Positions 1-12,569 of a stretch of 64,000 nucleotides of DNA are shown in pieces. The notes beneath the pieces were generated by a model. That model had not been told where the DNA came from, ran no database searches, and was given only the letters and a program-made list of their open reading frames with translations. Origin of the DNA: Stenopsyche tienmushanensis (Eukaryota > Arthropoda > Insecta > Trichoptera > Stenopsychidae); NCBI GenBank assembly GCA_008973525.1, contig WACJ01000515.1, positions 124,001-188,000 of the forward strand, written 5' to 3'. A program made the position numbers and the translations under genes. Position 1 is the first letter of the stretch. Each line of letters opens with the position of its first letter.

Positions 1-1074
1 CAAAAAACCTTTATATAATTTTTATTTTGTAATAAATGATATTAGAAGAAAATAATGATGCATCCAATTTACCATCTAAAATGCGGAATCGATCAAATTA
101 TCATCCATTAGATATCCTGTTGAGATGGGGAATTGAGAGTGAACTGACAATTCAAAAATATTTTCACCGAATCGAACACGTGGGTGATGTTTTGCATCAT
201 CTGGGTGAGCAGAAGTGGGAGCCCACATTTGGCAGAAATCTTCTCCGAAACATATAGCGATGTTTCGTTAAAGATTTACAGGTATAGTATATGCTTTCTT
301 ATTTGTCGCAATCCTAGAAATATCGTTCACAGGATGTGCTTTATCTCAAGCTGAATATTCTTACCATTACGCTTACTCTAATTTTTATAAGTATGCTCTA
401 CTTTCTGAAGATCATAAATATGATGTTCACTAAATACTACTGAGACTGAAAGGAATAACTCGTTTTTCATTAGGGGCAAGCCTTTTACATACAAGGTGTC
501 CGAATTTAGTCAAATTACTTACTACCTTATGTGGCTCACACAGCCTTATACGATCGCCATTTCCATCTGTCTTAAGCCTCCTTCTTCTAATTGCCTAAGG
601 CCAAACGTGCGACTTTTTTTCTATCTGTCTATACTCGGGTGAAGGTTTCACTCTACGGTGCCCACCCATAAAACCCCAGGAAGGCCAACCCTATGCACGT
701 GGGTAATAGTCGAATTCATGGGGTAATGAAATAGATTAGAGATTGAAAAAAACAGTCTCATCGGTTTGCTCATTAAACGCTGTTGGAGAAAGCCAAACGC
801 TAACATGGGTTGGTTGCGCAGCTTTCCCTGAGCTGCGTATCTGTAAAATGGAATGTGGAACTGCCGATTACAGAAAGAGCAGGAGGACTCTATGCAAAAG
901 ACAACAGCTGTTCAAACGGCGACTCGTCTCCGTGGCTAGATACTACACTTGATGACCAAACCAATACGAGTACCATGATAAAGTTTCTATAGTTCGTCAT
1001 CTGCTGTAGCACCCTTCAAACTAAGGTTGGGCACGTGATAGTAGTAACCTCGGGGAATATTTCTTTTATTTTTA
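1..1074. other. No gene recognised; left edge
   Basis: No reading frame here resembles a protein I know. A 73-codon frame at 36-257 (+) has no recognisable motif. Overlapping short frames at 743-992 lie in more GC-rich sequence of the kind seen in old transposon debris, but I cannot name the family. Confidence 0.4.
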
Positions 1075-1740
1075 ATATAAGCTCCTTCATCGCACCTTCG
1101 GGTGCATGTAGGCTGAAACCGTTATTTTTCAAGAAGTTTACCTCTTTTTGTAGGGCATAAAGTGAAAGAGTAGGCGCCTCAGGCGGGATCAAATAGTAGT
1201 GGAAGATACTCCTGTGTGGCTAGTCTGGAGGAAAAAAGAAGAAAGAAGGTCCGAAGGAGGACAGAAAGAAGCTCGCCAGGATCCAACAACAGGGAGTGCT
1301 CCGAGTCACCGCAGCGTACAGGAGATTGTCTGAAGACGCGGCGCTGGTGATCACTGGAATACCCCCGCTGGACCTCCAGGCAAACAAGATGACCATAGAC
1401 TACGAAGATTCTAAATATCGCAACGAACATGACCAGAAATTGAGGGAAGTCTGGCAACGGAAATGGGATCAGTCCAGCAAGGGAAGATGGATTCACCGAC
1501 TTATCCCGGTCATAAGTCGGTGGAGGGCCCGGGAGCACGGTACCTACCGCTTGAGCCAAGTGCTCACTGGGCATGGATGCTTTGGTGCGTACCTGAAGCG
1601 GATTGGCAAAGAACCATCCGCAACGTGCCAACACTGCCAAGCGGAGGTCGACGACACAGAACACACTATCATCGGCTTTGAGGCTTGGGCACCCCAGAGA
1701 AAACTGCTAAAATAAGCACTCGGGGTATCCTAGCTCAACG
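1075..1740 (+). mobile_element. R1-like non-LTR retrotransposon fragment (reverse-transcriptase C-terminus)
   Basis: The frame at 1296-1715 reads as the C-terminal part of an R1-clade LINE polyprotein. It has the GIPPLDL stretch that follows the thumb, then GHGCFGAYL, then a CQHC..EHTI segment of the terminal zinc-knuckle type. The last knuckle cysteine appears as Phe (IIGFEAW), so it is probably dead. The leading 1075-1215 segment matches 19565-19740, which lies downstream of the second LINE copy at 18840-19460. The two pieces are therefore in opposite order at the two loci. No start codon, endonuclease domain or poly-A tail is visible, so this is a 5'-truncated or rearranged copy. Confidence 0.75.
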
Positions 1741-3716
1741 TTGACAACATGGTCCACAACATGATGGAAAGCAAGAAGAACTGGGACCTTTGGCGCGAAT
1801 ACGTAGAAGAGATTCTGAGCGCCAAAGAGCTCTCCTCTCCAACATTAGAATAGAGCCAACTAAAAGGCCAGACCACCTGTCCTCCTGAAGCAATGTGGAA
1901 AACAATACCAGGAGGCCAGAGAAGGACAAGGGAGATGGTTTAGTGGCTTGTAAGAGTCCATCCGTGGAATACCGTGAGTGCGAAGATTGCCCTCCCACAG
2001 GAAAAAAATAGTCCAAAGGATCTCAACTATTTGTCTATCTCAGCGTAGACGAGGTCTTTCAACGGGTCTACTGCCACTCGGTCTCAAATCTACTACGGCA
2101 CGAGGGATTCTGTGAGTCGACATCCGCGCTATATGACGCTTCAACAAGAAAGATAGCCCAACTGAGACACTTCTAGATGACGATAATTTTCCTCAAATAT
2201 AATCAAAGATCTCGGACAACTTTTCTTCAACTTCTTAAAGCTTGATGTTTTACCCCCTTCTCCGTCCTTTAAAGAGCCTTTTCACCAGCTAGGAAAAAAG
2301 ACTGTGAGCTCAAATTTTCCAGTATCGTACCACTGGATCATTATTTATCTTGCAAGATACTATCTTGACATATTAAACATCAGTATCGCCCCAATACAAT
2401 TTTACTTCGCAAGAATGAAATGTGATACATGGATACACAAACGACATATAACAGATAGATTCGATGATGCTCTTTGATAAATCAGTTTGTCCTGAATATC
2501 ATTTTTTATGCAAATAATCATCATTATGATAATATCTAAATAGGTATATTTTTGTATAATTGGTTTTTTCGAAATTAGTATCGAACTTTTGTAGGATGGT
2601 GGTGGCGATTACGCTGTCGAAAAATACCTTTGATCTCCCCTCGAGGATGGTTCTTATTTTTACAAGATAATAACTAGGGGTCGACCTCGGCAATTAAAAT
2701 GCAAATAAACTACTTGCAAGGAATTAATCAAAGGATCGTTGTCGGCGCCCTTCCTAATAAAAGAAGTATTTTGATTAATGAATTATATATTCAGGCAAAG
2801 TTGTCAAATTATAATCAACACCTGAAGGAGTATTTGAATAAATTTAAATATTAATCGGAAAAGTATCAATATTTTTCCAGCTTTAATCATCTGTCACCTG
2901 ATCGTCCTCATCCCTTGTCTCCGGGCCGATACAGACCCCGGAGACTTTTATCGCATAATACCTTCTTCAATTTTTTAAATTAGAATAATCAGAGCGAGAG
3001 AGACGTTTAATAGAAACCATCGATCACTCTTTCTTACCTATTCTTTATTTTGCCATCCTCCCTCGAATCATATTTTTTGCCCGTTCTATCCCACAACATT
3101 TAATAATGAATTAATTTATTTTTTCGGAAATTGCCCCTCCTCGGAATGTCTTACGGAAACACAAGCAACAATCGCGATACGATGTAATTATTCTGAAGAT
3201 GGAGGAATAAATGAGGAGAGTGGAGCGACTCCCACTCAAGAGCTCATTACCTACGTTCTCTAATTAAAATATTTACCTAATAACTTAAAACCTGTCTAGC
3301 GGCGGTTATTGTTTAGCGTCTAACAAAAGCGCCCCGCGAAATTGCTCAGTATCGTCGTAATAATATTAATAAATTTCACTTGGAAACAATTAACGTTATA
3401 ACCGAAATGAATCTCTCGGAATTTATTGAAAATTTACGAGATTTTAACAATGATTATCGCGCTCATTGGATATTCATCGGAGACGGGATAACAAGCGTGA
3501 TGATCTTCCAGTATGATTTTCCAACAAGGAATTAACCAATATTCCTCCCACTTAAATATGAACTAACTATCTCGAATAATTCTAATCAGACTATTGAAAT
3601 TAGTCAGAAGCAATGTCGTTTTTATGCAATTACAGATACAGAAAGTTACCAATAAATTTGGCAAATCGAAAATATTTGATGTATCTATAGCGTGGACGAT
3701 TAACCATCCCCACATA
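1741..3716. other. Non-coding stretch, TAAT-rich in its second half
   Basis: No protein is recognisable. Roughly 2870-3540 is non-repetitive within the window and rich in TAAT/ATTA cores mixed with GC-richer blocks (for example near 3300-3360). This resembles an insect cis-regulatory element, but nothing here proves it. Confidence 0.3.
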
Positions 3717-4050
3717 GTAGCGCTGTTAATCTGAACAGATTTAATTCGCCAGATTAACAGCGACATCTTTCGTCTCTCTTCAGGTGCAATGTGTTATTTT
3801 AACAGCGCCATCTCTTGTAGCCCTACGGAAATATTGCACCTGCATACTGACCGATCGCGTCTTGCGCGTGCACCGTTGCCGGTTTGTTAGTGACGCGCAG
3901 GAGGTGTGAGTCGGGAGAATCGTCGGTTAACCTTGGCTGCGGAAGATCGTCCCTCCTGCAGCCAAATCTCTCTCTCTCTCTTGTGTGGAATTAATAGTTA
4001 TTTAAAGAAGAGAGTCTTTCTATTCGACGCCCGTATATTCCCAAACATTC
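3717..4050 (+). mobile_element. LTR-like repeat, copy 1 (palindromic TGTTAATCTG end)
   Basis: The segment opens with an inverted repeat, GCTGTTAATCTG ... CAGATTAACAGC, around a short AT-rich loop. It continues through a CTCT-rich tract near 3970. The start matches 8287-8385, and both start and middle match the minus strand of 28600-28775. In the last copy the same unit runs into a tRNA-Leu-type primer-binding site, which suggests that the unit is a long terminal repeat. No internal gag or pol frame follows here. Confidence 0.5.
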
Positions 4051-4117
4051 ATCCAGAAACATCACGGCCCGATAGAAGAACGGACCCGTGCATTAGCGCG
4101 GTCATCCCGACACATTC

Positions 4118-4250
4118 TCTAAAGAATAAACGCTTTCAAAACGCAACTGAAATCAAAAATCAAATTTGTAAATATTTCGACTCAAAACCAGAAGAATTTT
4201 TCAAAAGAAGAATTGAAAATTTCATAAACCCTATGGGAAATAAAAGCTAG
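4118..4250 (+). mobile_element. Mariner transposase C-terminal remnant
   Basis: The last ~44 codons of the frame ending at 4250 read SLKNKRF..., an EIKNQI helix and then KPEEFFKRRIE. This follows the pattern of mariner transposase C-termini (SLKN..F.., I...FF..K...F...GI..L). The catalytic core is absent and the upstream frame is LTR-like sequence, so this is a fragment. Confidence 0.5.
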
Positions 4251-5016
4251 TAATTAATGAAATCATGTTTTGAAAGATTTTGTAAATAAAAATGAAAAAA
4301 TCAAAATAAATCTTTCATTGTCGAACAATCGGCAAAGACTTTTCAATACACCTAATATTAATATTTCGGATTGATCATCTCGATCCAGGTTTTGTCCGAT
4401 TGAAATGAGAAAGTAAATACTGAGATAACCTATAAAATTGTACACTAAAATACTCTATTAAAATTAATATCCCAATTTAATCAAATGTGCAAGGCAATGA
4501 AAAACCACCGCAAAGTGTATTCCTTTAAAAATATACTATGGTGATCGCTTATATCGAATAATGGATAAGACTCCTTAACCTTTTGATGAGTATACACGCA
4601 CACGTTGTGTGCAGCGCTCTACAGCCCTTTATTTTCAATACCGTGCGAGAACACAAATAATCACTTATATTTCTATAAATGAATATAATATTTGGATGAT
4701 TTTTTGGTCATTTAAATCTGTATTTTGTCCTTTATAAAATATTTGCATTTATGAGAGATTGCATAGGATATGTCTACCTTGGTCATGTTAGAAGAATAGG
4801 CTCATGTTCGTTAAAGTCTCGCAGTTGGGTCTCACTTTACTGAAGACTATTTTGTATAATACGACACTATTTTTTACAAAACAGCTGTTTATCTAAACAC
4901 CATCCACCTTTCGGCGCCTGTTCAATAATCTAATCCCAATCTTAATACATGAAATGATCGTTTTTTTCAAAAAATATAATATTACATATTAGATAATCTT
5001 ATGTGACCAAAAAATA
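4251..5016. other. AT-rich spacer, nothing recognised
   Basis: No coding, RNA or terminal-repeat signal was found. Short frames here are low-complexity AT-rich sequence. Confidence 0.4.
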
Positions 5017-5019
5017 TTA

Positions 5020-5480
5020 TAAAAATGGTTTCTTCGCCGTGTCTGAACATAAACTGAACAAACAAGATCGTGCGAAAATAATGGATTTCTTTCGGGAGGA
5101 CCTAATAAATGATTTGATTCCATAAATTCTCCAAAAATTCGGTTTTATTGCTATGAAACATCGCCAAACACTCGATTGAAACATCCTCGCTATGTGGTTT
5201 TTCTTACATTGTGAGCAATCGCGACGCTCATCTTGCACACAGCTTTCTCATATCCAAATTTTCAGTCAATATGCGATGTACAGTATATTTTGAAATATCT
5301 ACTACCTTTTATAAGCCATAAGAATCTAGCTCGGCTTTGACATTGATTGAAAAGAGAGCTTTCAAATAAAGTTGACCAATTTTTTCCTGAACTATTTTTG
5401 GTAATTAACTGATATGATCGAACACAATTATTTGGTTGTTTATCTTCTTCAACAAATTATGGTACGTTTGGGCGTTCTGA
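5020..5480 (-). mobile_element. Decayed mariner transposase (HTH/linker region)
   Basis: On the minus strand the frame reads DMRKLCAR, then a stop where mariners have Trp, then ASRLLTM. This aligns with the conserved mariner linker MRKLC.RWVPRLLT, followed by a broken F..NK.EF.R segment. Several stops and frameshifts show it is dead. Related remnants lie at 7980-8230 and 33380-33610. Confidence 0.65.
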
Positions 5481-5499
5481 CAAATTGAGGGATGATTTA

Positions 5500-7120
5500 T
5501 AAGTTAAGTGTATTCAAAATTTAAAGATCGAGGGCAGCCCTATATAGGCTGCCATGGCAAGAAAAATAATCTTCATTTTAAAAACGATCCCGAATACTCT
5601 CCCGTTTTAATAATAGTTCATCGTACATCTTTTAGTGTTATCATAAGCCCGTTTGCCTGGGCCATTAAAGCTCTCAAACTTTTTTAATTTGTCAAATACT
5701 TCAATGCCGCTGAAAAGTGATGAATCTCTTTTATTTCGGAGCGGAGCTCCACAGCCCCGAAGAAAAACTATTCCAAATTAACAATCGCCTATTCAAATTA
5801 CCTAGCCATACAATAATCTCAAAATTTCATTAGAGCAAATTACAAGACCTCTATTAATCTCTCTGCTGCCTGGGAATAATTCAATTTGTCCAAAATGCTA
5901 TTTGTCCACAATAAAAAGTATATTTAATTAAATTCTTCAAGTGTTGTTGAATCAGTACATAAGCTAGAATAAGACGGCGCACATAGTTAGTGTTTCAGAT
6001 GGATTCGCTTAAATGGTTAAACAAAATTAAGAAATTCAGTATGTCATCTCGTTGTTTCTTAAACTTTCATAAAATCCGATCCATGTACCATTTCAGCACT
6101 CTAATGCAATGCGTTGAAAAGGCATTCAACATCAACCCTTAGAGTGCTAAGGTACGATATATCGTCGATTGTGAAACAAACGAGGACTGCAAATAACGCT
6201 GTTCATCAAAATCTCCCTCATTTATCAAAATACACCGTAGCATTTAAAGGGTTAATCAAATCGTTTCAAAATGGTCTTGTAATATGTTTTAGTCGGATTA
6301 CCCAAACAAATATGATAGGGCTTTCTCGCTTCTTGTACGGTACTATTATGTTCCTTGTGCGCATGGGCCACCGGTTGACAATCGCTGTATTAGATAAACA
6401 TCCTGAAAGGAAGCGAGGAGCTCGTTTATGAAGTTTGCGTTTAATTTAAATTATTAATTCAAACATTAATCGCTCTCCTTGTGCAGCTTTTCTCGCCATT
6501 ATATTGTATGAGTACGAGCGCTCACCTGCTACGCCTCCTCCAACGATAATCTATTAATCAACAAGGCTTTTATGCGAATTTTAATCTTAATTTATTATTC
6601 TTTAATTATTTAATGTCGCCCTTAAAATATTGCACCGCGCAGGAGTCGAACTGCTGCTTAAAAGTCGCCCCGAAGCCGAGCAAACATTTATTTTTTCAGG
6701 ATATATTTATAAGCCACAACGATCGACCGTCAATGACGAGATTATTCAGCATATTATTAAAGCTTTATTTAATTAATTTTCTTCGCGATGTTTAGTTTGG
6801 TTCGTTGACATCAACGGTGAAACCATCTAGTGAAATGGCGACGTTTTTTGTAAAAGAGAGAGAAAACACACATTTTTTGCACCATAAATGAAGTGAAATT
6901 ATAAGTTAAGATCAGAATATCAACAACTTGGAGACTCCGACGATAGCCATGATAGTGCTGAATATCGTATTAAAATTTGAAGTTGATACGCCAAGCCAAT
7001 TTTTAAAAATCACCTGCGACAGGTGCAAAAATGTCGCTTTGAGAAAAACGCGTTTAAAGATTTTTAAGATGAAAAGTCATAGAAAATTACCTTTTCGACT
7101 AATCAGCAATACCTGGACCA
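5500..7120. other. Non-coding stretch with homeodomain-type TAAT/ATTA clusters
   Basis: No protein is recognisable. Between about 6440 and 6800 the sequence is dense in TTAATTAA/ATTAAT cores with interspersed GC-rich words, and I see no other copy in the window. This pattern fits a conserved non-coding element or enhancer, but the call is inference only. Confidence 0.3.
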
Positions 7121-7124
7121 AACG

Positions 7125-7650
7125 TGGTATCTTCTTCTTCATTGTAGAGCTCTTCTTTTGCCGCTCCAGCTTCTCTCCTCGCGATTTGAGCGGCTTTTGA
7201 AGCAAAGGAGCTGTGTTGGTCTTGGCGATAGATTATCGCAGTCCTTGGCGATACTCAAGCTTCCAGGGCCAAATGAATAGCCCATGACTTCCAAAATCTT
7301 AAGAATTGGTTTCTGACCTTCATTAAAATGTTTTGCAGCAAAAAACATGTTTAGGTGCCAAATGCCAAACGCAAGCGTTGAAACTTTCGTTGTCATTTTG
7401 CGTGTTGGAACCTAAGTATCTCTCTAAAAGTTCATTTTGGCTCAGCTCTTCATAAACTGACTTCAAAATGTCTTGTGTTTCTTTATCAAGATCTGATGGG
7501 TGGGAAAATCAAATTTTCGCGGCTTTTTGCCTTGACGTTCAACTTCTTTACGCGCTTTTTTGAGTTGCGTGAGCTGTTTTTCAGCTTCTTTGGCTCTCCT
7601 ATACATCCTTTTCTTTGCATGCAACACGCACTTTTTTTTCTTCACAACAA
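7125..7650 (-). mobile_element. Mutator-like element protein remnant
   Basis: Minus-strand frames, broken by shifts, contain NDNESFNA followed by CVWHLAPKHVFC, then FNEG.KPILKILEVMG, then a basic RREAE-type tail. This order resembles the C-terminus of a Mutator-like (MULE-type) protein common in insect genomes ('N.NESFN..VW..APK...', 'FN.G..SI..I...LG'). An Arg/Lys-rich segment at 7463-7645 (-) precedes it in the direction of translation. At least two breaks interrupt the frame. The family name is from memory of the pattern, so moderate confidence only. Confidence 0.45.
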
Positions 7651-7979
7651 AGTCATGATGTAATAAGCATATTTTATGTAATGATATTTTATCGATCGTT
7701 GAAACATTTCAATACTGTCATCTACCTCCATCTTACCAGCACTACCATAGTGATTTACATGACATTCTCGTGAGTTACCAAGCATCATATTAATCTGTAT
7801 CTTCTTTGCCATTCCACGCATTGCATGCTTTACAGAAACTCGATTTTATGATGGTATCTAAGATTTTATCGGAATATTTTCCAATCAGTGATACAATGCC
7901 TAGAAGAAAAGAAAATCCTCACCTGGACCACGAACCATCGCCAGAAACTGAGAGCTCATTTTCTGGAAAACCAGAAAAC

Positions 7980-8230
7980 ACCAAACCACAACATCGTACT
8001 GTCGTCATTGTCTGCCAATTGAACTCTGAAGTGTAGGGATGTATCCATATTTCTTTCATTGTCACATACCGTATGAAAAAATCCTTTTTATTGCACTAAA
8101 ACAGCTCCAAACAGCGCTCTGAATTGTCGACGCGTTGTTGTCTTTGATCGGCTGTGAGCAAACGCGGTACGCACTTCGGACAGAGCTTTCTCATGGACAA
8201 ATTTTGATGCAAAATAATGAATACACTGCC
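7980..8230 (-). mobile_element. Mariner transposase remnant, catalytic centre lost
   Basis: The minus strand reads MRKLCPKCVPRLLTADQRQ, then QRVDNSERCLELF, a stop, CNKKDFFIRYVTMKEIWIH and YTSEFN. This matches the classic mariner run from the RWVPRLLT linker through the first catalytic Asp motif (TMDE.WIH). The Asp is replaced by Lys (TMKE) and there is an internal stop, so the copy is dead. It appears to belong to the same subfamily as the 53.1-kb fragment. Confidence 0.75.
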
Positions 8231-8286
8231 TTATGTTTTTGAGTTAATATGGCAGAGTAACATGAGCGAAATAGCATCTCCGTGCA

Positions 8287-8420
8287 ATAGGGCTGTTAAT
8301 CTGTGTAGATTTAATTCGCCAGATTAACAGTGACATTTTTGGTCTCTCTTTAGACGCAATGTGTCAATTTAACAGAGCTATTTTATGTGGTGACTTCTGA
8401 CACCAATGTAACGTGGATAA
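8287..8420 (+). mobile_element. LTR-like repeat, copy 2, with tRNA-Leu primer-site junction
   Basis: It begins CTGTTAATCTG ... CAGATTAACAG like copies 1 and 3, and follows copy 1 to about 8370. At 8391-8405 the plus strand carries TGACTTCTGACACCA. Its complement is the start of a primer-binding site for tRNA-Leu(CAA), so an LTR end facing the minus strand abuts here. The two pieces point in opposite directions, so the locus is rearranged. Confidence 0.45.
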
Positions 8421-8429
8421 TGTAGTAAA

Positions 8430-11400
8430 TCTCGCGGAGCAGAGTCCCCGGGTGGTGCCCCATATTTAATATAATATATATGTGTATTTGTTTATTAATT
8501 ATTTTGTGAATTAAGTGGGGGAGGGGGGCTTGAAGATGATCATCGTAGTGACCCGCTGTGCCATTGTTACATTTGAATAAACGAAAAACATAGATGGCAA
8601 TTAAATTGTGTATGATGTCATCTTATTGTATCATATAAGAAAGGACTTATACATCCATATACGAAGATGATACCTGGTAGACATGATTTAATCATAGCTT
8701 ATCTGTTTGCAGAGCCTACATGGCATAACAACCATAATTAGGGCGACTTCGATGGGTCACGTTTCAAATATGGAGAATAACCGACTACCCAAATGGCTGA
8801 TGAACAATTATCCTAATTGGATACAACGGGTCAGAAAGCCCAAAATTTGGCTTGCAGATTTCGTCGATGTTGAGATGTCTTGCATCCTTTTGAATGCATA
8901 TGCACTGTTGAATGAATGTCATAAATATATATCCATTATAGCCAAATCGATATTCCATTTTAAAACAAGCATTTTGGGACATTAAAGCCACCCCCATTTC
9001 ATAGTGCACGGGTTAATATAAATTCATAAATATTCTATGGGTATTATATCAATAGCAGACAATGCTCCCCCATCTCCCAAAATATACTTAGTCTGCATAC
9101 TTCCAGGATATATCGATGTACCATATATAAATTATGCATGAAGAAACAAAATAATTGGCCATATTTGGTTTCCACTCGGACGACACAACTTTTAGAAAGT
9201 TACTTATGGACAAATACCCTCCAAGCCCTATGACCACCCCCTACTGTTTTCCAATATGGTCCCTCATACTCCCGTTTCATCCCTCAAGTTTCACCCACCC
9301 TCCCCGTATTTGCCTTTGTCCCCCCCCCCCCCTCAGCCTTCGGCCTCATATCTTCTCATCTTAATTTCCGCCGCCGAGAAAATTAATTAAATTGCCGTCG
9401 TCGTATTATGCAAGTCATGTATCATATTACGTTTCGGGCGTGTATCTAATTAGTTTTGCGAGTGTTATGGTCTGCGGCTCCAAGAACGCTGCATCAGACT
9501 GCAACTAAGCGCTTAAAACTATGCGACCCATTTTATTTTATGGCATTCTTCATGCAGAAATGGCGGGCCCGATCGGCCCTGGAAAATATAAACCCCCCCC
9601 CCCCCCCTATCTTCATAGCCCCCTTCTCGCATGCTGTGTAAATAATTATTCTCTAATGGATTTCCAATTACGCTGGAGTCTTAATAAAAATTCTAGCGCT
9701 TGCTGCTTTGTCTAGGAAAATGAAAGCAGAAAGCTTCTATTTAAATTTCATTCAAGTAAATTATTTGTGACCCGTCGATGAGGAATCCCGCATATGCTGT
9801 GAGCGGACTCGAGCGATAAAAAAGAGTATTTTCGCACATTGAGTGCGGAGATTAGTGAATCGGAGACAGAGACGGGTATCTTGAGTCTCATCATACATTC
9901 GTATGAGATCATGCTGTAAAGGTACCCATACGTCTAAATATCATCAAATATTGCGAAAAGTGACCATAGCGCTTCATTTTCCACTCCATGCTTCTATTTA
10001 TTCAAATCATTACAAAATAGAGAATCATCATATGGTATGGGGTCTTCTTAGATTGATGGTAGTCTAAAACTCTATTGTACTTCAAGATTAAACTAATGCA
10101 TTATTCTGTTACTAAAACTAAAGACACACGTGTGTATTGTTTATTTTACGCGAAGAAATGAACAAATATTGTGTCCTATCAACAGTGTTAAGGTTCATTT
10201 ATTGATATACAAGCTTCACTCACGCTGCGCGGTTCTGAGAGAAAAATGGATTTGTGTGGACTACAAGTGGTGAACATATGAACATAGCATCTATGGTTAA
10301 GTCAGTTTAAATTAATTCACTAATCAAAGGATTAATAACTCATGTGATAACATTGTTTTTGAATTAATATTCGCTATTAATGCGTACATCCACTTCTCGA
10401 TTTGTGCGGTTTTGATTTTATAATAAAAGTGCAATATTTCAGCTAAAAAGTATGAACAAAAGTAATTAGTGGTGTTGAATGAAATCTATTCATATTGGAA
10501 TTTATTTTGACATGCATGCCAAGTTATATTAGGATTCAGACAAACTATTAATTTAGAGCAGTGGCAATGAGTCTGGTCCCTACCGCCCACCATTAGGCAT
10601 TCAAGCTTTCATTGTGGATGGTAGGGGTCTTGTCAAGTTGTTACATCTATGAAAGATGATGTAAATCCAGAGAAGATTGAAACAATCAATAGCACAATAG
10701 AAATTGTTAGCTAAAAAATCAAGCTGTATTTGTGTAATATATAAAAAGTGCTACCGGTTGCTTTATGCTACATATACATACAGTAAATTTGACGCAGCGT
10801 CTTTCCGACCAACTGCCGCTTGGGGTTTCATTTTTCGTCTCGTTCGGACCAATTTGCACTATCGCGTCTAAACATGTTTCGCTTCAAAAATACATTACAT
10901 ATCAGAAATGCGCATGCGCAAATACAGCCTTGCCATTAACGAGGTGCTAAAATCCCCTTTTAAAAATATGATTTAATTGGATAAGATAGCTGATGATGCG
11001 AGCTTTAGATATAGAATGTTACAATAAGGTGATCGAGCAATTTATACTAAAATATATTATTTTATAGTGTTTAGCTTGGATCGGAGGACAAACTTTAATT
11101 GGACATTCGTCCGATTGGTATCTTGCATATTTCAAAGTTTACTCTTTCGGAGGATCCAGCGGAATTTTTAAAGGCTCTCGATGGACGATAAAAGCGCATT
11201 GTCCGGCGGGGTGGAAACACCCTCATCGATCCCCCGTTTCTGGACCTCTTGTTCCGCTCCCAGACAATCTTTTAATTAAAAACAACAAGATTCAGGCGCA
11301 ACGGCGAAGAAGTTCGTGTGCCATGTTCGTCTATTGAAAACTTCTATCTTTGTTGCAGAATTAATCTCAGGCGTGGACGAAAACACTGGGTCGACGACAT

Positions 11401-12560
11401 TTTGAACAAGTCTCAGTAAAAATTAAAATAACGGAGGGGGGAAATCCAATCAAAATTATTTTTGAATCCATGCGATTAGCTTGTCCCAAACATAGCAGCA
11501 TGGTTCAGACGATTGCGAGCAAAAATAGGTTTTTCCATTTGTATGGTAGGGAATAAAAGTGATGGATGACAGGATGGCAGCCTAATGATGCAGCCGCCCA
11601 CTTCTGGACAATTTCACAAATTGCATCATCCAACTAACAAGCTGTGGCCCGGGGCTACCTGCCTCTGCTTCGGGAGGCCCATGTTTAAACATATTCTTAT
11701 GTAAGACCCAACAGAAACTGAGGGCTAGCTCCTGAATAGCTTTGCTTAGTCCACACCTCACGAACGAAGCATATCATTCAAGATCTGCCAATATTAATTA
11801 TGCCGACAAAATACCATAAAATCTCCCCTTTGACAGAAAATAATCATAAATATTCAATCTTCAGTACGATCAGCAATGCCTTCGAACGAAATAAATCCTC
11901 CCAAAATTCGTGACTTCTGACACGACACTAAATTATAGACACCCCAAACCAATAAGGATGTTAAGGCAACAGTATCCTTATATTTGCCTCAAAAATTATT
12001 TTCGCTTTTCTAATATCGTCCTCGACGTGCGAAAACCATTCTTGTACGCCGTGCGCTAATTAACACTGTCAACAGAGGGGTCCTTATATCAGCTTCCCTC
12101 TCAAAGTGATATATACAGGGTCAAAGAAGTCAGCCTACAGGAGGAATCATATTCACACCACTAGAAATATTCAATGTTCACTCTATTAACGGATATTTTG
12201 TGCATATGGCCGCCATATTGGATTTGGAAATTTTAGTTCGCATCGTTGGCCGATAGATGTCAATGTAAAATCAATTTCGGCTTATTAATCTTATTTCTGC
12301 ACTATATCAAAATAATTTGGTCTTAAATAATAACTTGAATATATGGTTGTTAAAATTTTGGATCGATTGATTGATTTAAGTGGTTAATTAAAATCTGGCA
12401 GGGTCTCCTACAAGGGACTGATTGGTGAAAATCAGAGCCGTAACGAGGGTATGAAATGCCAGTGGCAAGTATCTAACCTGCCTCCCTCCTCCCCCTCCTG
12501 GAAATCTGATATTTTTAAAATTAAATAATAGTATTATAAATGCAATATATAATATAAATT
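8430..12560. other. Long non-coding stretch; C homopolymers
   Basis: No protein or RNA gene is recognisable. It contains two long C runs (about 13 at 9320-9332 and 15 at 9593-9607) within GC-skewed sequence. A small transposon-like start (TATACAGGGT) lies at 12113, and a partial tRNA-Leu-type word (CTTCTGACAC) near 11912. Nothing else could be assigned. Confidence 0.35.
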
Positions 12561-12569
12561 GCTACGTTG

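Noticed and set aside
36..257. 73-codon frame at the left edge
   Set aside because: Too short, no motif and no neighbouring exon signal.
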